From assembly GCF_034652275.1 (NCBI RefSeq), contig NZ_JAXIWG010000001.1:310001-374000 (forward strand): DNA of 64,000 bases, in the 5' to 3' direction. Position numbers and translations under genes: made by a program. The notes under the pieces are model-generated. The model had not been told where the DNA came from, did no database searches, and saw nothing but the letters and a program-made list of their open reading frames with translations. Shown in pieces: positions 36,426-44,868 of the stretch (its first letter is position 1; every line of letters begins with the position of its first letter). This stretch comes from Yoonia sp034652275 (GTDB lineage: Bacteria; Pseudomonadota; Alphaproteobacteria; Rhodobacterales; Rhodobacteraceae).

Positions 36426-37535
36426 ATGCCTACCACGTTCAACGTCTTCAGTCTGGGTGTCTTGCCCGACATGGACACTCTGGAAGGCAACGCCGATGCC
36501 GAAAATGCCTCCGCTCTCGTAGGTTTGACCATCGGAAGCGCGGGTAATGCGCTGGCGGGCCGTATTCAGTCTTTCTCACCGGGATCCACAGGGTTCGGCG
36601 CAGGCACGCCCGATGCCTATAACCAGAACAACAATCCGCCAGAAACCTTTCGCATCGACGGCGGTCCTGACCAGACGTTCGATTCCGTCGCCGCCTTCAC
36701 AGGACGATTGACCTATATCGACGGCAGCCAAAGCGGGATCATCACGCTCATCATCTTTCAGGATACGGCCGGCAACGCATATCTGGCGCCCAATGTGGCC
36801 GCAAATGGCAGCCAGACAGCACTGGAGTTCGCGGCGATCCGCTCGATCCAGATCCTGTCGGTCGCACAAAACACCAATATCTCCGGCCTTGCCGCCAACA
36901 GGCTGACGGGCAATTTTCTGACCTGTTATGTCGCAGGCACGCTGATCGCGACACCCTCCGGCGATGTGCCTATCGAAACGCTGGCCACAGGCGATCTGGT
37001 CACCACACAGGACAATGGCGCACAAGTCATCCGCTGGATCGGCAAAAGCACGGTCACCGCGCGGGGCAATATGGCACCGGTGCGGATCATGGCGGGGGCG
37101 CTTGGTCCGCAAAGCCCTGCGCGCGATCTGCTGGTATCGCGCCAGCACCGGATTATGCTGTCCTCGAAAATCTGCCAGCGGATGTTCGGGACCACCGAAC
37201 TGCTGGTCCCCGCGATCAAGCTGACGGCCCTGCCCGGTATCTTCGTCGAAGAGACGGATTGCGAACTGACCTATTACCACCTGCTGACCGACGCGCATGA
37301 GATCATCTTTGCCGAAGGGCTGGCCAGTGAAACCATGCTGACCGGCCCGGGTGCGATGCAGGCACTGGGGCCAGATTATGTGGCCGAGATCGAAGCCATC
37401 TTTCCCGATGTGACCACATTGCCGCCATTGCCCGCGCGCCCCATCGCACAGGGCGGCAAACAGATCGAAAAGCTGATCGCGCGGCACCACAAGAACGGCG
37501 TGCCTCTTGCGGCGCGGGCGCTGGGCCACCCCTGA
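36426..37535 (+). CDS. Hint-domain protein with N-terminal adhesion-like region
   Basis: A 369-residue protein. Residues 1-160 form a Gly/Asn/Thr-rich region (MPTTFNVFSLGVLPDMDTLEG, YIDGSQSGIITLI, NLTGNF-like end) followed by a Hint domain from about 160 to 310: CYVAGTLIATPSGDVPIETL, LATGDLVTTQDNG, VSRQHRIML and YYHLLTDAHEIIFAEG. The layout is common in Roseobacter extracellular proteins thought to self-process before the Cys. Start 36426 is backed by GAGGG 8 nt upstream. Secretion is inferred; there is no classical signal peptide. Confidence 0.78.
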   Translation: MPTTFNVFSLGVLPDMDTLEGNADAENASALVGLTIGSAGNALAGRIQSFSPGSTGFGAGTPDAYNQNNNPPETFRIDGGPDQTFDSVAAFTGRLTYIDGSQSGIITLIIFQDTAGNAYLAPNVAANGSQTALEFAAIRSIQILSVAQNTNISGLAANRLTGNFLTCYVAGTLIATPSGDVPIETLATGDLVTTQDNGAQVIRWIGKSTVTARGNMAPVRIMAGALGPQSPARDLLVSRQHRIMLSSKICQRMFGTTELLVPAIKLTALPGIFVEETDCELTYYHLLTDAHEIIFAEGLASETMLTGPGAMQALGPDYVAEIEAIFPDVTTLPPLPARPIAQGGKQIEKLIARHHKNGVPLAARALGHP

Positions 37536-37593
37536 CTTCTTTTTTCCAGAAATACTCCGGGGTAAGGGGCAGCGCCCCTTGGCGGCGCAGCCG
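37535..37593. repeat. convergent-junction repeat, copy 3
   Basis: Full form: GACTTCTTTTTTCC, AAATACTCCGG and the palindrome AAGGGGC-AGC-GCCCCTT (37564-37580), between the convergent ends of the Hint gene and the rhodanese gene. Confidence 0.65.
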
Positions 37594-37941
37594 CTAGCTC
37601 TTGCCGCGATAGGCTTTCAGCCCGCCCGCAATGAACTTGGCGTTCTTGTAGCCCATGTCGCGCAATGTGGCGGCGGATAGCGCGCCGCGGTTATAGGCGT
37701 TGCAATAGCACAGGATCGTGGTGTCCAGATCGCGGATCGCCTCTTCGATGTTCATTTCCAGCTTGCCGCGGCTGACATGGACCGACCCCGGGATGTGATC
37801 GGCCTCGTGTTCTTCCTTGTCGCGGATATCAAGGACCACGGCTCCTGCGGCGACCAGCGCATCGACATCTTCGGGGGCGACTTCATCGACCTTGGCGCGC
37901 GCCTGATCGGCAAGGGACTGGAATTTCTGGGTATAGGCCAT
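37594..37941 (-). CDS. rhodanese-like sulfurtransferase domain protein
   Basis: Single-domain rhodanese of 115 residues that may carry persulfide on a Cys. The domain shows VVLDIRDKEEHEADHIPGSVHVS and the active-site loop CYCNAYNRG, a CX4R loop in which Tyr replaces the usual Gly; a second Cys sits two residues earlier. The start at 37941 (MAYTQKFQSL) is preferred over 37974, which would add an atypical lysine-rich leader. Divergent from the P-loop gene. Confidence 0.85.
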   Translation of the reverse strand: MAYTQKFQSLADQARAKVDEVAPEDVDALVAAGAVVLDIRDKEEHEADHIPGSVHVSRGKLEMNIEEAIRDLDTTILCYCNAYNRGALSAATLRDMGYKNAKFIAGGLKAYRGKS

Positions 37942-38067
37942 AGCGGTCTTCTTTTCTGTTTGTGTGGCGGCCAAGCTAGGTGCAACCGGCTGTCCCGCAC
38001 GGTGACATTATCACCATCCGCGCAAAAACTGCTGGCAGATCATCGTCGTCAGCATTACCCAAGGGCC

Positions 38068-38931
38068 ATGATTTACACATCCGCTTCTGACTGGCGCAAT
38101 GCTGCGCAAAAACGTGTCCTGTTCTTCGCGATGTCGGGGCTGGGCAAGACCTATCTGTCCAGCATGCTGCGCCAGACGGGCGACTGGTTCCACTATTCCA
38201 TCGATTACCGGATCGGCACCCGCTACATGGGTGAATACATCGCCGACAATGCCAAGCGCGAGGCGATGAAAGTGCCGTTCCTGCGCGACCTTTTGCGCAG
38301 CGACAGCATCTATATCGGGTCCAACATTTCCTTCAACGACCTGCGGCCGATGTCGTCCTATCTGGGCAAACCCGGCGATCCGGCCAAGGGCGGGTTGCCA
38401 TGGGACGAATACACCCGCCGTCAGGACCAGTTCCAAAAGGCCGAGGTCGCGGCGCTGCATGACACGGGCCATTTCATCACCCGCTCGCATGATCTCTACC
38501 AATATCCGCATTTCGTCTGCGATACCGGCGGGTCGATCTGCGAATGGGTCGATGTGACCAACCCGCAGGACCCGATCATGACCGATCTGGCCTCCAAGAC
38601 GCTGATGGTCTGGATCGAAGGCACCGACGCGCACACCGCCGAACTGATCCGCCGGTTTGACCGCGAACCCAAGCCCATGTCCTACGATCCGGTGTTCCTG
38701 CTGGCGACGTGGACCGCCTATCTGGCGGAATTCAACGTGGCCCCCGACAACGTGGACCCCGACGATTTCATCCGCTGGGCCTTTGCCAAGGCGCTTGCCC
38801 ACCGCCAGCCGCGTTACAAGGCGATGGCGGACCGCTGGGGGATCACCGTGGCGCAGGATGAGGTGGCTGAGGTGCGCGATGCGGACGGCTTTGTCGAGAT
38901 GATCGCGCAGGCCCTTGAGAAGCGGGGCTGA
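38068..38931 (+). CDS. conserved P-loop protein of unknown function
   Basis: A 287-residue cytoplasmic protein with an N-terminal Walker A motif FAMSGLGKTYLS (about residues 21-31) and no other named domain. Further features: HYSIDYRIGTRYMGEYI, SHDLYQYPHFVCDTGGSICEW, and LMVWIEGTDAHTAELIRRF, the last resembling kinase-like P-loop folds that bind an adenosine substrate. Nothing here names the reaction. The gene stands 36 bp before metA on the same strand and may share its transcript. AAGGG is only 2 nt from the ATG, an unusually short spacing. Confidence 0.7.
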   Translation: MIYTSASDWRNAAQKRVLFFAMSGLGKTYLSSMLRQTGDWFHYSIDYRIGTRYMGEYIADNAKREAMKVPFLRDLLRSDSIYIGSNISFNDLRPMSSYLGKPGDPAKGGLPWDEYTRRQDQFQKAEVAALHDTGHFITRSHDLYQYPHFVCDTGGSICEWVDVTNPQDPIMTDLASKTLMVWIEGTDAHTAELIRRFDREPKPMSYDPVFLLATWTAYLAEFNVAPDNVDPDDFIRWAFAKALAHRQPRYKAMADRWGITVAQDEVAEVRDADGFVEMIAQALEKRG

Positions 38932-38967
38932 CGGGCCTATCTGCTGCTTTCGCTGAGGATACCATTC

Positions 38968-39885
38968 ATGCCGATCAAATTGCCATCCGCCCTGCCCGCC
39001 TATGATGTCCTGTCCAAGGAAGGCGTCATGGTGCTGGACGAGGTCACCGCCGCGCGGCAGGACATCCGCCCCTTGCGGATCGCACTGCTGAACCTGATGC
39101 CCAAGAAGATCCAGACCGAAAACCAGTTCGCCCGCCTGATCGGGGCAACGCCCTTGCAGATCGAGTTTTCGCTGATCCGCATGAGCGAACACCAGACCCG
39201 CAACACCGCCGCCGAACATATGGAGGAGTTCTACAAACCCTTCTCTGACGTGCGGGACGAAAAATATGACGGGCTCATCATCACCGGCGCGCCGATCGAA
39301 CATCTGCCGTTCCACGACGTCACCTATTGGGACGAGCTCACGCAGGTCTTCGACTGGACCCAGACCAATGTGCATTCCACCTTTGGCGTTTGCTGGGGCG
39401 GGATGGCGATGATCAACTATTTCCACGGGGTCGAAAAACACCTGCTGGATCAAAAGCTGTTCGGCTGCCTGCGGCATCAGAACAAAGCGCCCAACTCGCC
39501 CTATCTGCGCGGCTTTTCGGATGATTGCGTGATCCCCGTAAGCCGCTGGACCGAAATGCGGCAGGCTGAAATCGACGCCGTGCCGGGCCTGAAAACGCTG
39601 ATCACAAGCGCAGAGGCAGGACCGGCCCTAGTCGAGGATGCAGGGCACCGCGCACTCTATATCTTCAACCATTTCGAATACGACACCGGCACGCTGAAAC
39701 AGGAATACGACCGCGATATCGCCAATGGCACGCCGATCAACGTGCCAGCCAATTACTATCCTGATGACGATCCGTTGAAGACGCCACAAAACCGCTGGCG
39801 AAGCCACGCGCACCTTCTATATGGCAACTGGATCAACGAGATCTATCAAACCACTTACTTCGATCTGGATAAAATTGGCACTTAA
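38968..39885 (+). CDS. metA: homoserine O-acyltransferase MetA, predicted acetyl-CoA type
   Basis: First step of methionine synthesis from homoserine. The 305-residue product has the MetA catalytic residues Cys142 (STFGVCWGGMA), His235 and Glu237 (FNHFEYD). Residue 111 is Glu (GAPIEHLPF); studies of MetA show that Gly111 accepts succinyl-CoA while Glu111 gives acetyl-CoA use, so this enzyme is predicted to be a homoserine O-acetyltransferase. No SAM riboswitch is visible in the 36-bp upstream gap. The 3' end overlaps the next gene by 11 nt. Confidence 0.93.
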   Translation: MPIKLPSALPAYDVLSKEGVMVLDEVTAARQDIRPLRIALLNLMPKKIQTENQFARLIGATPLQIEFSLIRMSEHQTRNTAAEHMEEFYKPFSDVRDEKYDGLIITGAPIEHLPFHDVTYWDELTQVFDWTQTNVHSTFGVCWGGMAMINYFHGVEKHLLDQKLFGCLRHQNKAPNSPYLRGFSDDCVIPVSRWTEMRQAEIDAVPGLKTLITSAEAGPALVEDAGHRALYIFNHFEYDTGTLKQEYDRDIANGTPINVPANYYPDDDPLKTPQNRWRSHAHLLYGNWINEIYQTTYFDLDKIGT

Positions 39886-40867
39886 AGCTCTCTCTCTCAC
39901 GGCGCTGGCGCTGGGCATCGGCGCGTTACTGACCGCTTGCACCGCCCATACCCGCGCCGAACGGTTCGAGGCGGCGTTCCCCCCCGTTGGCGATTTCGTC
40001 GAGGTGACCGGCGGGCGCGTGCATTATGTGCAGGCAGGGCAAGGCCCCGATGTGATCTTGCTGCATGGCGCGGGCGGCAATCTGCGTGACTACACCTTTT
40101 CGCTGATGGACCAGTTGTCCGACCGCTACCGTGTCACCGCCTTTGACCGCCCCGGCATGGGCTATACCGACCGTGTCCCCGGCATTGCCACCGGCCCCTT
40201 TGCCACCGAAGGCGACAGCCCTGCCGCACAGGTCGCCATGCTGCGCGAAGCTGCTGCCGCGCTTGATATCCGCGATCCGGTTGTTGTCGGGCACAGCTTT
40301 GGCGGGATTGTCGCCATGGCATGGGCCACAACCGGCCTGACGCAGGATGATCCCACCAATGCTGCCGCTGTTGTCTCTTTTGCTGGTGTGTCGATGCCTT
40401 GGCCGGGCGGTCTTGGCGCATATTACACCGTAAACGGCAGTGCGCTTGGCGGTGGTGTCGTGATCCCGCTGATCAGCGCCTTTGTCCCCAAAAGCACGGT
40501 GGACAATGTCGTCGCCGTCACCTTTGAACCCCAGTCGCCCCCCGAAGGCTATATCGACCATCTGGGCGGCGAACTCGCGCTGCGTGAACGCACGTTCCGC
40601 GCCAATGCGCGTCAGGTGAACACGCTGCGCCCCTTCGTCGTTGAAATGACAGCGCTTTATCCGCAACTGACCATCCCGATCGAGATCATCCACGGCACCG
40701 CCGACAACACGGTCCCGATCCATGTGCATGCCGAAGAGCTGATCAAGATCGCCCCCACCGCCAATCTTGTCCGGCTTGATGGCGTCGGCCACCAGCCGCA
40801 TCATTCGCGCGAGCCGGAGGCAATCGCTGCTATCGACCGCGCGGCCTCCCGCGCCGGATTGCGCTAG
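39875..40867 (+). CDS. alpha/beta-hydrolase lipoprotein
   Basis: A roughly 330-residue hydrolase with an N-terminal lipoprotein signal (hydrophobic ALSLTALALGIGALLTAC, lipobox LTAC). The nucleophile elbow is GHSFGG, the acid lies in HGTADNTVP and the histidine in GVGHQPHH; the oxyanion segment is LLHGAGGN. Start TTG 39875 is chosen because it gives a normal signal peptide and has GGA upstream; ATG 39821 inside metA would add 18 residues. Overlaps metA by 11 nt. Substrate unknown; it is not a MetX-type acyltransferase by motif. Confidence 0.78.
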   Translation: MALKALSLTALALGIGALLTACTAHTRAERFEAAFPPVGDFVEVTGGRVHYVQAGQGPDVILLHGAGGNLRDYTFSLMDQLSDRYRVTAFDRPGMGYTDRVPGIATGPFATEGDSPAAQVAMLREAAAALDIRDPVVVGHSFGGIVAMAWATTGLTQDDPTNAAAVVSFAGVSMPWPGGLGAYYTVNGSALGGGVVIPLISAFVPKSTVDNVVAVTFEPQSPPEGYIDHLGGELALRERTFRANARQVNTLRPFVVEMTALYPQLTIPIEIIHGTADNTVPIHVHAEELIKIAPTANLVRLDGVGHQPHHSREPEAIAAIDRAASRAGLR

Positions 40868-40914
40868 GCGCGCTGCATGCCCATACTGGCGCGAAACAGC
40901 GCAAAGAGGGTTTC

Positions 40915-41784
40915 ATGGAATTGCCATTCGACGGTGCGATCAGCCGCTATTTCAACAATGACGCCCCGCAGGACATCCGCGACCTGATCAAGGACAGCAA
41001 GAAGGACGACATCCTCAACCCCAGCTTTCCCTATGACAGCGAATGGGACAAGGACGGTTACGAGGATGCCATCGCCAAGTTGCAGGTCGAACTGGTACGC
41101 ATGCAGGCATGGGTGCGCGACACCGGCCAGCGGATCGTCGTGGTCTTCGAAGGGCGCGATGCGGCGGGCAAGGGCGGCACGATCAAGCGGTTCCGCGAAA
41201 ACCTCAACCCGCGCGGCGCCAAGCTGGTGGCCTTGCCCAAACCCAGCGATACCGAGGCCGCGCAATGGTATTTCCAGCGCTACATCGCACATCTGCCCGC
41301 CAAAGGGGAAATGACGATCTTCGACCGCAGCTGGTACAATCGCGGTGTCGTCGAACATGTTTTCGGGTTTTGTACGCCGGAACAGCGCGCCTGCTGGTTT
41401 GCGCAAGTCCCCGAATTCGAAGATATGCTGGCCAATGAAGGCATCACCATGTTCAAGATCTGGCTCAATGTCGGACGTGCGACACAGTTGCAACGCTTTC
41501 TGGACCGCGAAAAAGACCCGCTCAAGCAATGGAAACTCAGCAGGATCGACGTAGAGGGGCTGGCGCTCTGGGATGCCTATACCGATGCGATCCGCGAAAC
41601 CTTGGACCGGACCCATTTGCCTTATGCGCCATGGACGGTCGTGCGGTCCGACGACAAGAAACGCGCGCGGGTGCACGTGATCCGCTCCGTCCTGCAAGCG
41701 CTTGATTACAATCGCAAAGACCCCGATGCTTTGGGTGCTGTCGATCCGCTGATCGCGGGTGGTCCCGACATCTGGCATGAGTAA
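40915..41784 (+). CDS. ppk2: polyphosphate kinase 2 family protein
   Basis: Transfers phosphate between polyphosphate and nucleotides. The 289-residue single-domain product has Walker A FEGRDAAGKGGTIKRF, lid-module residues and Walker B FDRSWYNRGVVEHVFG, with the C-terminal YAPWTVVRSDDKKRAR. This is the class I PPK2 architecture (mainly NDP phosphorylation), though class cannot be fixed by eye. Its stop overlaps the start of the TetR gene by 8 nt. Confidence 0.93.
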   Translation: MELPFDGAISRYFNNDAPQDIRDLIKDSKKDDILNPSFPYDSEWDKDGYEDAIAKLQVELVRMQAWVRDTGQRIVVVFEGRDAAGKGGTIKRFRENLNPRGAKLVALPKPSDTEAAQWYFQRYIAHLPAKGEMTIFDRSWYNRGVVEHVFGFCTPEQRACWFAQVPEFEDMLANEGITMFKIWLNVGRATQLQRFLDREKDPLKQWKLSRIDVEGLALWDAYTDAIRETLDRTHLPYAPWTVVRSDDKKRARVHVIRSVLQALDYNRKDPDALGAVDPLIAGGPDIWHE

Positions 41785-42394
41785 ACGGGGCTACCACCAC
41801 GGCAACCTGCGCGCCGAACTGATCGACGGCTGCCTGCGGCTGATCGAAATGCGCGGACCCACGGGTTTCACCCTGTCCGAGGCTGCGCGCGAGGCGGGCG
41901 TCACCCCCGCCGCCGTCTATCGCCATTTCGCAGGCCGCGAGGATCTGATCGCCGCCGCCGCACAGGAAGGTTACGCCATTTTCGCGGACCTGATGGAACA
42001 TGCCTTTGCAGAAGGCAAACCCACCGCCCTGTCCGCTTTCGAGGCGACGGGCCGCGCCTATCTGGCCTTTGCGCGCCGCTATCCGGGGCATTACATCGCG
42101 ATGTTCGAATCGGGCGTGTCGATCAATCACAGCGCCGATCTGCACGCAGTGGCGACCCGTGCCATGGGTGTGCTGGAAAAAGCCGCCGCCGCCCTCAGCC
42201 AGCATATTCCGGCCGAAAAACGCCCGCCGCCGCAGATGTTCAGCGCCCATATCTGGGCGATGTCGCATGGCGTGGTCGAACTTTTCGCACGCGGCAATCC
42301 GGGCCGGACCAGCCCCTTTCCCCCCGATGACCTGCTCGAAACCGGCATCGGCATCTATCTGCGCGGGCTTGGCCTGCTGGACCCCGACACATAG
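41777..42394 (+). CDS. TetR-family transcriptional regulator
   Basis: A 205-residue regulator: N-terminal TetR helix-turn-helix (GYHHGNLRAELI...GFTLSEAAREAGVTPAAVYRHFAGREDLI, residues 5-55) and a WHG-type C-terminal ligand domain (AHIWAMSHGVVELFARG). Start ATG 41777 lies inside the end of ppk2, so it is translationally coupled to it and perhaps regulates that unit. Followed 9 nt later by the PagL-like gene. Ligand unknown. Confidence 0.85.
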   Translation: MSKRGYHHGNLRAELIDGCLRLIEMRGPTGFTLSEAAREAGVTPAAVYRHFAGREDLIAAAAQEGYAIFADLMEHAFAEGKPTALSAFEATGRAYLAFARRYPGHYIAMFESGVSINHSADLHAVATRAMGVLEKAAAALSQHIPAEKRPPPQMFSAHIWAMSHGVVELFARGNPGRTSPFPPDDLLETGIGIYLRGLGLLDPDT

Positions 42395-42403
42395 GACACC
42401 CCC

Positions 42404-42919
42404 ATGGACGGCACATTCGCAGTCATCTTTTTCATTGTCGGACTGACCGACACCTATCTGAACAGCTGCGCGACCGGTTGCTATAGCCTGCAGGACGCAC
42501 CAGCGCGTGCGGCGGTGCAGATCAGCGATGTGGTGTTTCAGGAAGAGAGTATCACCGAAGAAATCTACGTGACCTACGACCTACCCCGCCGCTATGGCGT
42601 GTTCCAGCCGGTCGTGGGCGCGAGCGCCACCGGCGACGGCAGTCTCTGGGTTGGTGCAGGTGCCAAATGGACGACGCAAGACGTGATCGACGGGCCGTTC
42701 TTTGTCGAAGCCTCGTTCATGCCAGGGTTTTACGCCGAAGGCGACGGGCCTGACCTAGGCCTGCCGCTTGAATTCCGCGGCGCGCTCGGGGTGGGCTATA
42801 TGTTCGACAATGGCGCAACACTGACAGTGCTGGCGGACCACAGGTCGAACGGCGATCTGGGCGACATCAATCCGGGGTTGGAAACCGTGGGTCTGCGGTT
42901 CGCCATGGTGCTCGACTGA
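42404..42919 (+). CDS. predicted outer-membrane acyloxyacyl hydrolase, PagL-like
   Basis: A 171-residue beta-strand-rich protein with a short hydrophobic N-terminus (FAVIFFIVGL) that may be a signal segment. Near the C-terminus, LADHRSNGDLGDINPGLE matches the catalytic His-x-Ser-Asn and following NPG of PagL lipid A 3-O-deacylases, and it ends in alternating strand residues VGLRFAMVL. The predicted role is trimming an acyl chain from lipid A. The poorly formed signal and lack of other motifs keep this tentative. Confidence 0.6.
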   Translation: MDGTFAVIFFIVGLTDTYLNSCATGCYSLQDAPARAAVQISDVVFQEESITEEIYVTYDLPRRYGVFQPVVGASATGDGSLWVGAGAKWTTQDVIDGPFFVEASFMPGFYAEGDGPDLGLPLEFRGALGVGYMFDNGATLTVLADHRSNGDLGDINPGLETVGLRFAMVLD

Positions 42920-42929
42920 CCCCAACGTT

Positions 42930-42989
42930 CGAGCCCAAATATCCCCCGCGGAGCGCTCCGGCGCAGCCGGAGAGGTAAGGCTACCTTAC
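42930..42989. repeat. convergent-junction repeat, copy 4, with two hairpins
   Basis: AAATATCCCCCGCGGAGCG box, then hairpin CTCCGGC-GCA-GCCGGAG (42956-42972), then GTAAGG-CTA-CCTTAC (42975-42989), which includes the potA stop codon. Between the PagL-like gene and potA. Confidence 0.55.
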
Positions 42990-44071
42990 GCCAGAATGAC
43001 CAGCGATCGTTCGTCCCAGACCACTTTGGTATGTGTGCCGACTTCCAGCACCGGCCGCCCGATCAGGTTTTTCATCGCGATATTCAGCGGCTGGTCCACG
43101 CCCGCGATGCGCACATCGTAATAGGTCATGTCGCCGTAATACACGACCTCGTCGACCACACCGTCGATCAGCTTGCGGTCGGTCGTTTCGCCGTCGAACA
43201 GGATGGCGAGCGTTTCGGGCCGCACACCCGCCACGGCAGCGCCCTTGTGCAGCGCCATTGGTGCCTGTTCGGCATTGACGGATACACGACCGAGGCCTGC
43301 GACATCGACGACGACCGTCTCGCCGATCTCCTGCACATCGGCCGCCAAAAAGTTCATCTTGCCGATGAATTCGGCCACACGGCGCGAATTGGGGCGACGG
43401 TAGAGCGTTTCAGGATCAGCCAATTGCCCGATCTCGCCTTCGAACATGACGGCGATCCGGTCGGACATGACCAGCGCCTCTTCCTGATCATGGGTGACGA
43501 GGATGAAGGTGATGCCGACATGGCGTTGCAGGCGGATCAGTTCGACCTGCATCTGTTCGCGCATCTTTTTGTCCAACGCGGACAACGGTTCATCCAGCAA
43601 CAAAACCTTGGGCTTCAGGATCAGCGCGCGTGCCAAGGCGACCCGCTGCCGCTGGCCCCCCGACAAGGCATGCGACGCGCGTTTGCCATAGCCGGCAAGA
43701 CCGACCATGGTCAGCGCTTCCTCGACCATCTTGGCCTTGTCGTCCTTGGACAGGTCCGACCGTTTGCGCAGACCAAAGGCCACGTTTTCCGCGACGCTCA
43801 GATGCGGAAAGATCGCATAGGACTGGAACACCATGTTCGTGGGGCGCAGGTTGGCGGACACGCCGCGCATATCCTTGCCGCCGATCATCACCACACCGTC
43901 GGACACATCCTCCAGCCCCGCGATGGTGCGCAGCAATGTGGTCTTACCACAGCCCGACGGCCCCAGAAGCGAGAAAAACTCGCCCGCATTGATCGTCAGG
44001 TCGATCCCGCGCAGCGCGTGGTAATCGCCATAGTATTTATTGACGCCCTTGAGCGTGATCAAAGCTGTCAA
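42986..44071 (-). CDS. potA: spermidine/putrescine-type ABC transporter, ATP-binding protein
   Basis: A 361-residue ATPase: Walker A LLGPSGCGKTTLLR (about residues 37-48), signature LSGGQRQRVALARAL, Walker B VLLLDEPLSALD, H-loop FILVTHDQEEAL, and a C-terminal TOBE domain. Best match is PotA of polyamine uptake. Last gene of a three-gene unit; it begins in the potC stop (4-nt overlap). Confidence 0.9.
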   Translation of the reverse strand: MTALITLKGVNKYYGDYHALRGIDLTINAGEFFSLLGPSGCGKTTLLRTIAGLEDVSDGVVMIGGKDMRGVSANLRPTNMVFQSYAIFPHLSVAENVAFGLRKRSDLSKDDKAKMVEEALTMVGLAGYGKRASHALSGGQRQRVALARALILKPKVLLLDEPLSALDKKMREQMQVELIRLQRHVGITFILVTHDQEEALVMSDRIAVMFEGEIGQLADPETLYRRPNSRRVAEFIGKMNFLAADVQEIGETVVVDVAGLGRVSVNAEQAPMALHKGAAVAGVRPETLAILFDGETTDRKLIDGVVDEVVYYGDMTYYDVRIAGVDQPLNIAMKNLIGRPVLEVGTHTKVVWDERSLVILA

Positions 44072-44868
44072 AGAAAGCCCCCTTTGTCTTTCACGCCCGC
44101 ACGGGCCATGCCGCGGCGGCGCAAAAGCTCTGCAATAGTCAACAGGATGATCGACAGCGCGACCAGGATCGTCCCCAGCGCCATGACGACCGGCAGGCTC
44201 GCGGGGAACCGCATCAGGCCCCAGATATAGACCGGCATCGTCGGGCTGGTGCCGGACAGGAAGAACGCGATGATGAATTCATCAAGGCTGATGGTGAAGG
44301 CGATCAGCATGCTCGAAATGATCCCCGGCATCACCAAGGGCAGCGTCACCAGCCGGAACGCCGAAAACCGGCTTTCGCCAAGGTCCATCGCGGCCTCTTC
44401 AAGGCTGGGGTCAAGGTTTTGGAAGGCCCCGTTCAGAATGGCGATGCAAAATGGCGTGCAGATCAGCACATGGGCTGCGATTATCGTCCAGTTGGACAGG
44501 CCCATGTCGAAAAGCTGCACCACGACAACCAGCAACGACACCGCGACAATGATCTCTGGCAAGACCAGCGGCAACATGATGAAGCCCATGATCCCCGCTT
44601 TGAGCGGAAAGCGGTACATGGCCCCTGCACGAGCGGCGCAGATGCCCAAAAGCGTGGACAGGATCGCCGTCATCACCGCTATGAACAGCGAATTCCTGAC
44701 CGCCGTGTGCAGCGAGCTGTTGGTCATCAATTCGCCAAACCAGTCGGTCGTGAACCCCGACAGCGGAAAGGCGATGATCGTGGCGTCGTTGAACGCGAAG
44801 ATCGGCAACAGCAGAATCGGCGCATACAAAAAGATCAGATAGGCGATGGCATAGACACGCAGGCTCAT
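44068..44868 (-). CDS. potC: polyamine-type ABC transporter permease, PotC-like
   Basis: A 266-residue inner-membrane permease with six hydrophobic segments and the EAA loop EEAAMDLGESRFSAFRLVTLPLVMPGI that docks on the ATPase. Overlaps potB and potA by 4 nt each, so all three are co-translated. Confidence 0.88.
   Translation of the reverse strand: MSLRVYAIAYLIFLYAPILLLPIFAFNDATIIAFPLSGFTTDWFGELMTNSSLHTAVRNSLFIAVMTAILSTLLGICAARAGAMYRFPLKAGIMGFIMLPLVLPEIIVAVSLLVVVVQLFDMGLSNWTIIAAHVLICTPFCIAILNGAFQNLDPSLEEAAMDLGESRFSAFRLVTLPLVMPGIISSMLIAFTISLDEFIIAFFLSGTSPTMPVYIWGLMRFPASLPVVMALGTILVALSIILLTIAELLRRRGMARAGVKDKGGFL

Noticed and set aside
38932..38967. SAM-II riboswitch before metA
   Set aside because: Only 36 bp separate metA from the upstream gene and none of the SAM-II pairing or core is visible.
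38011..39477. 488-residue minus-strand open frame
   Set aside because: It covers the P-loop gene and metA in antisense and has no domain or start signal.
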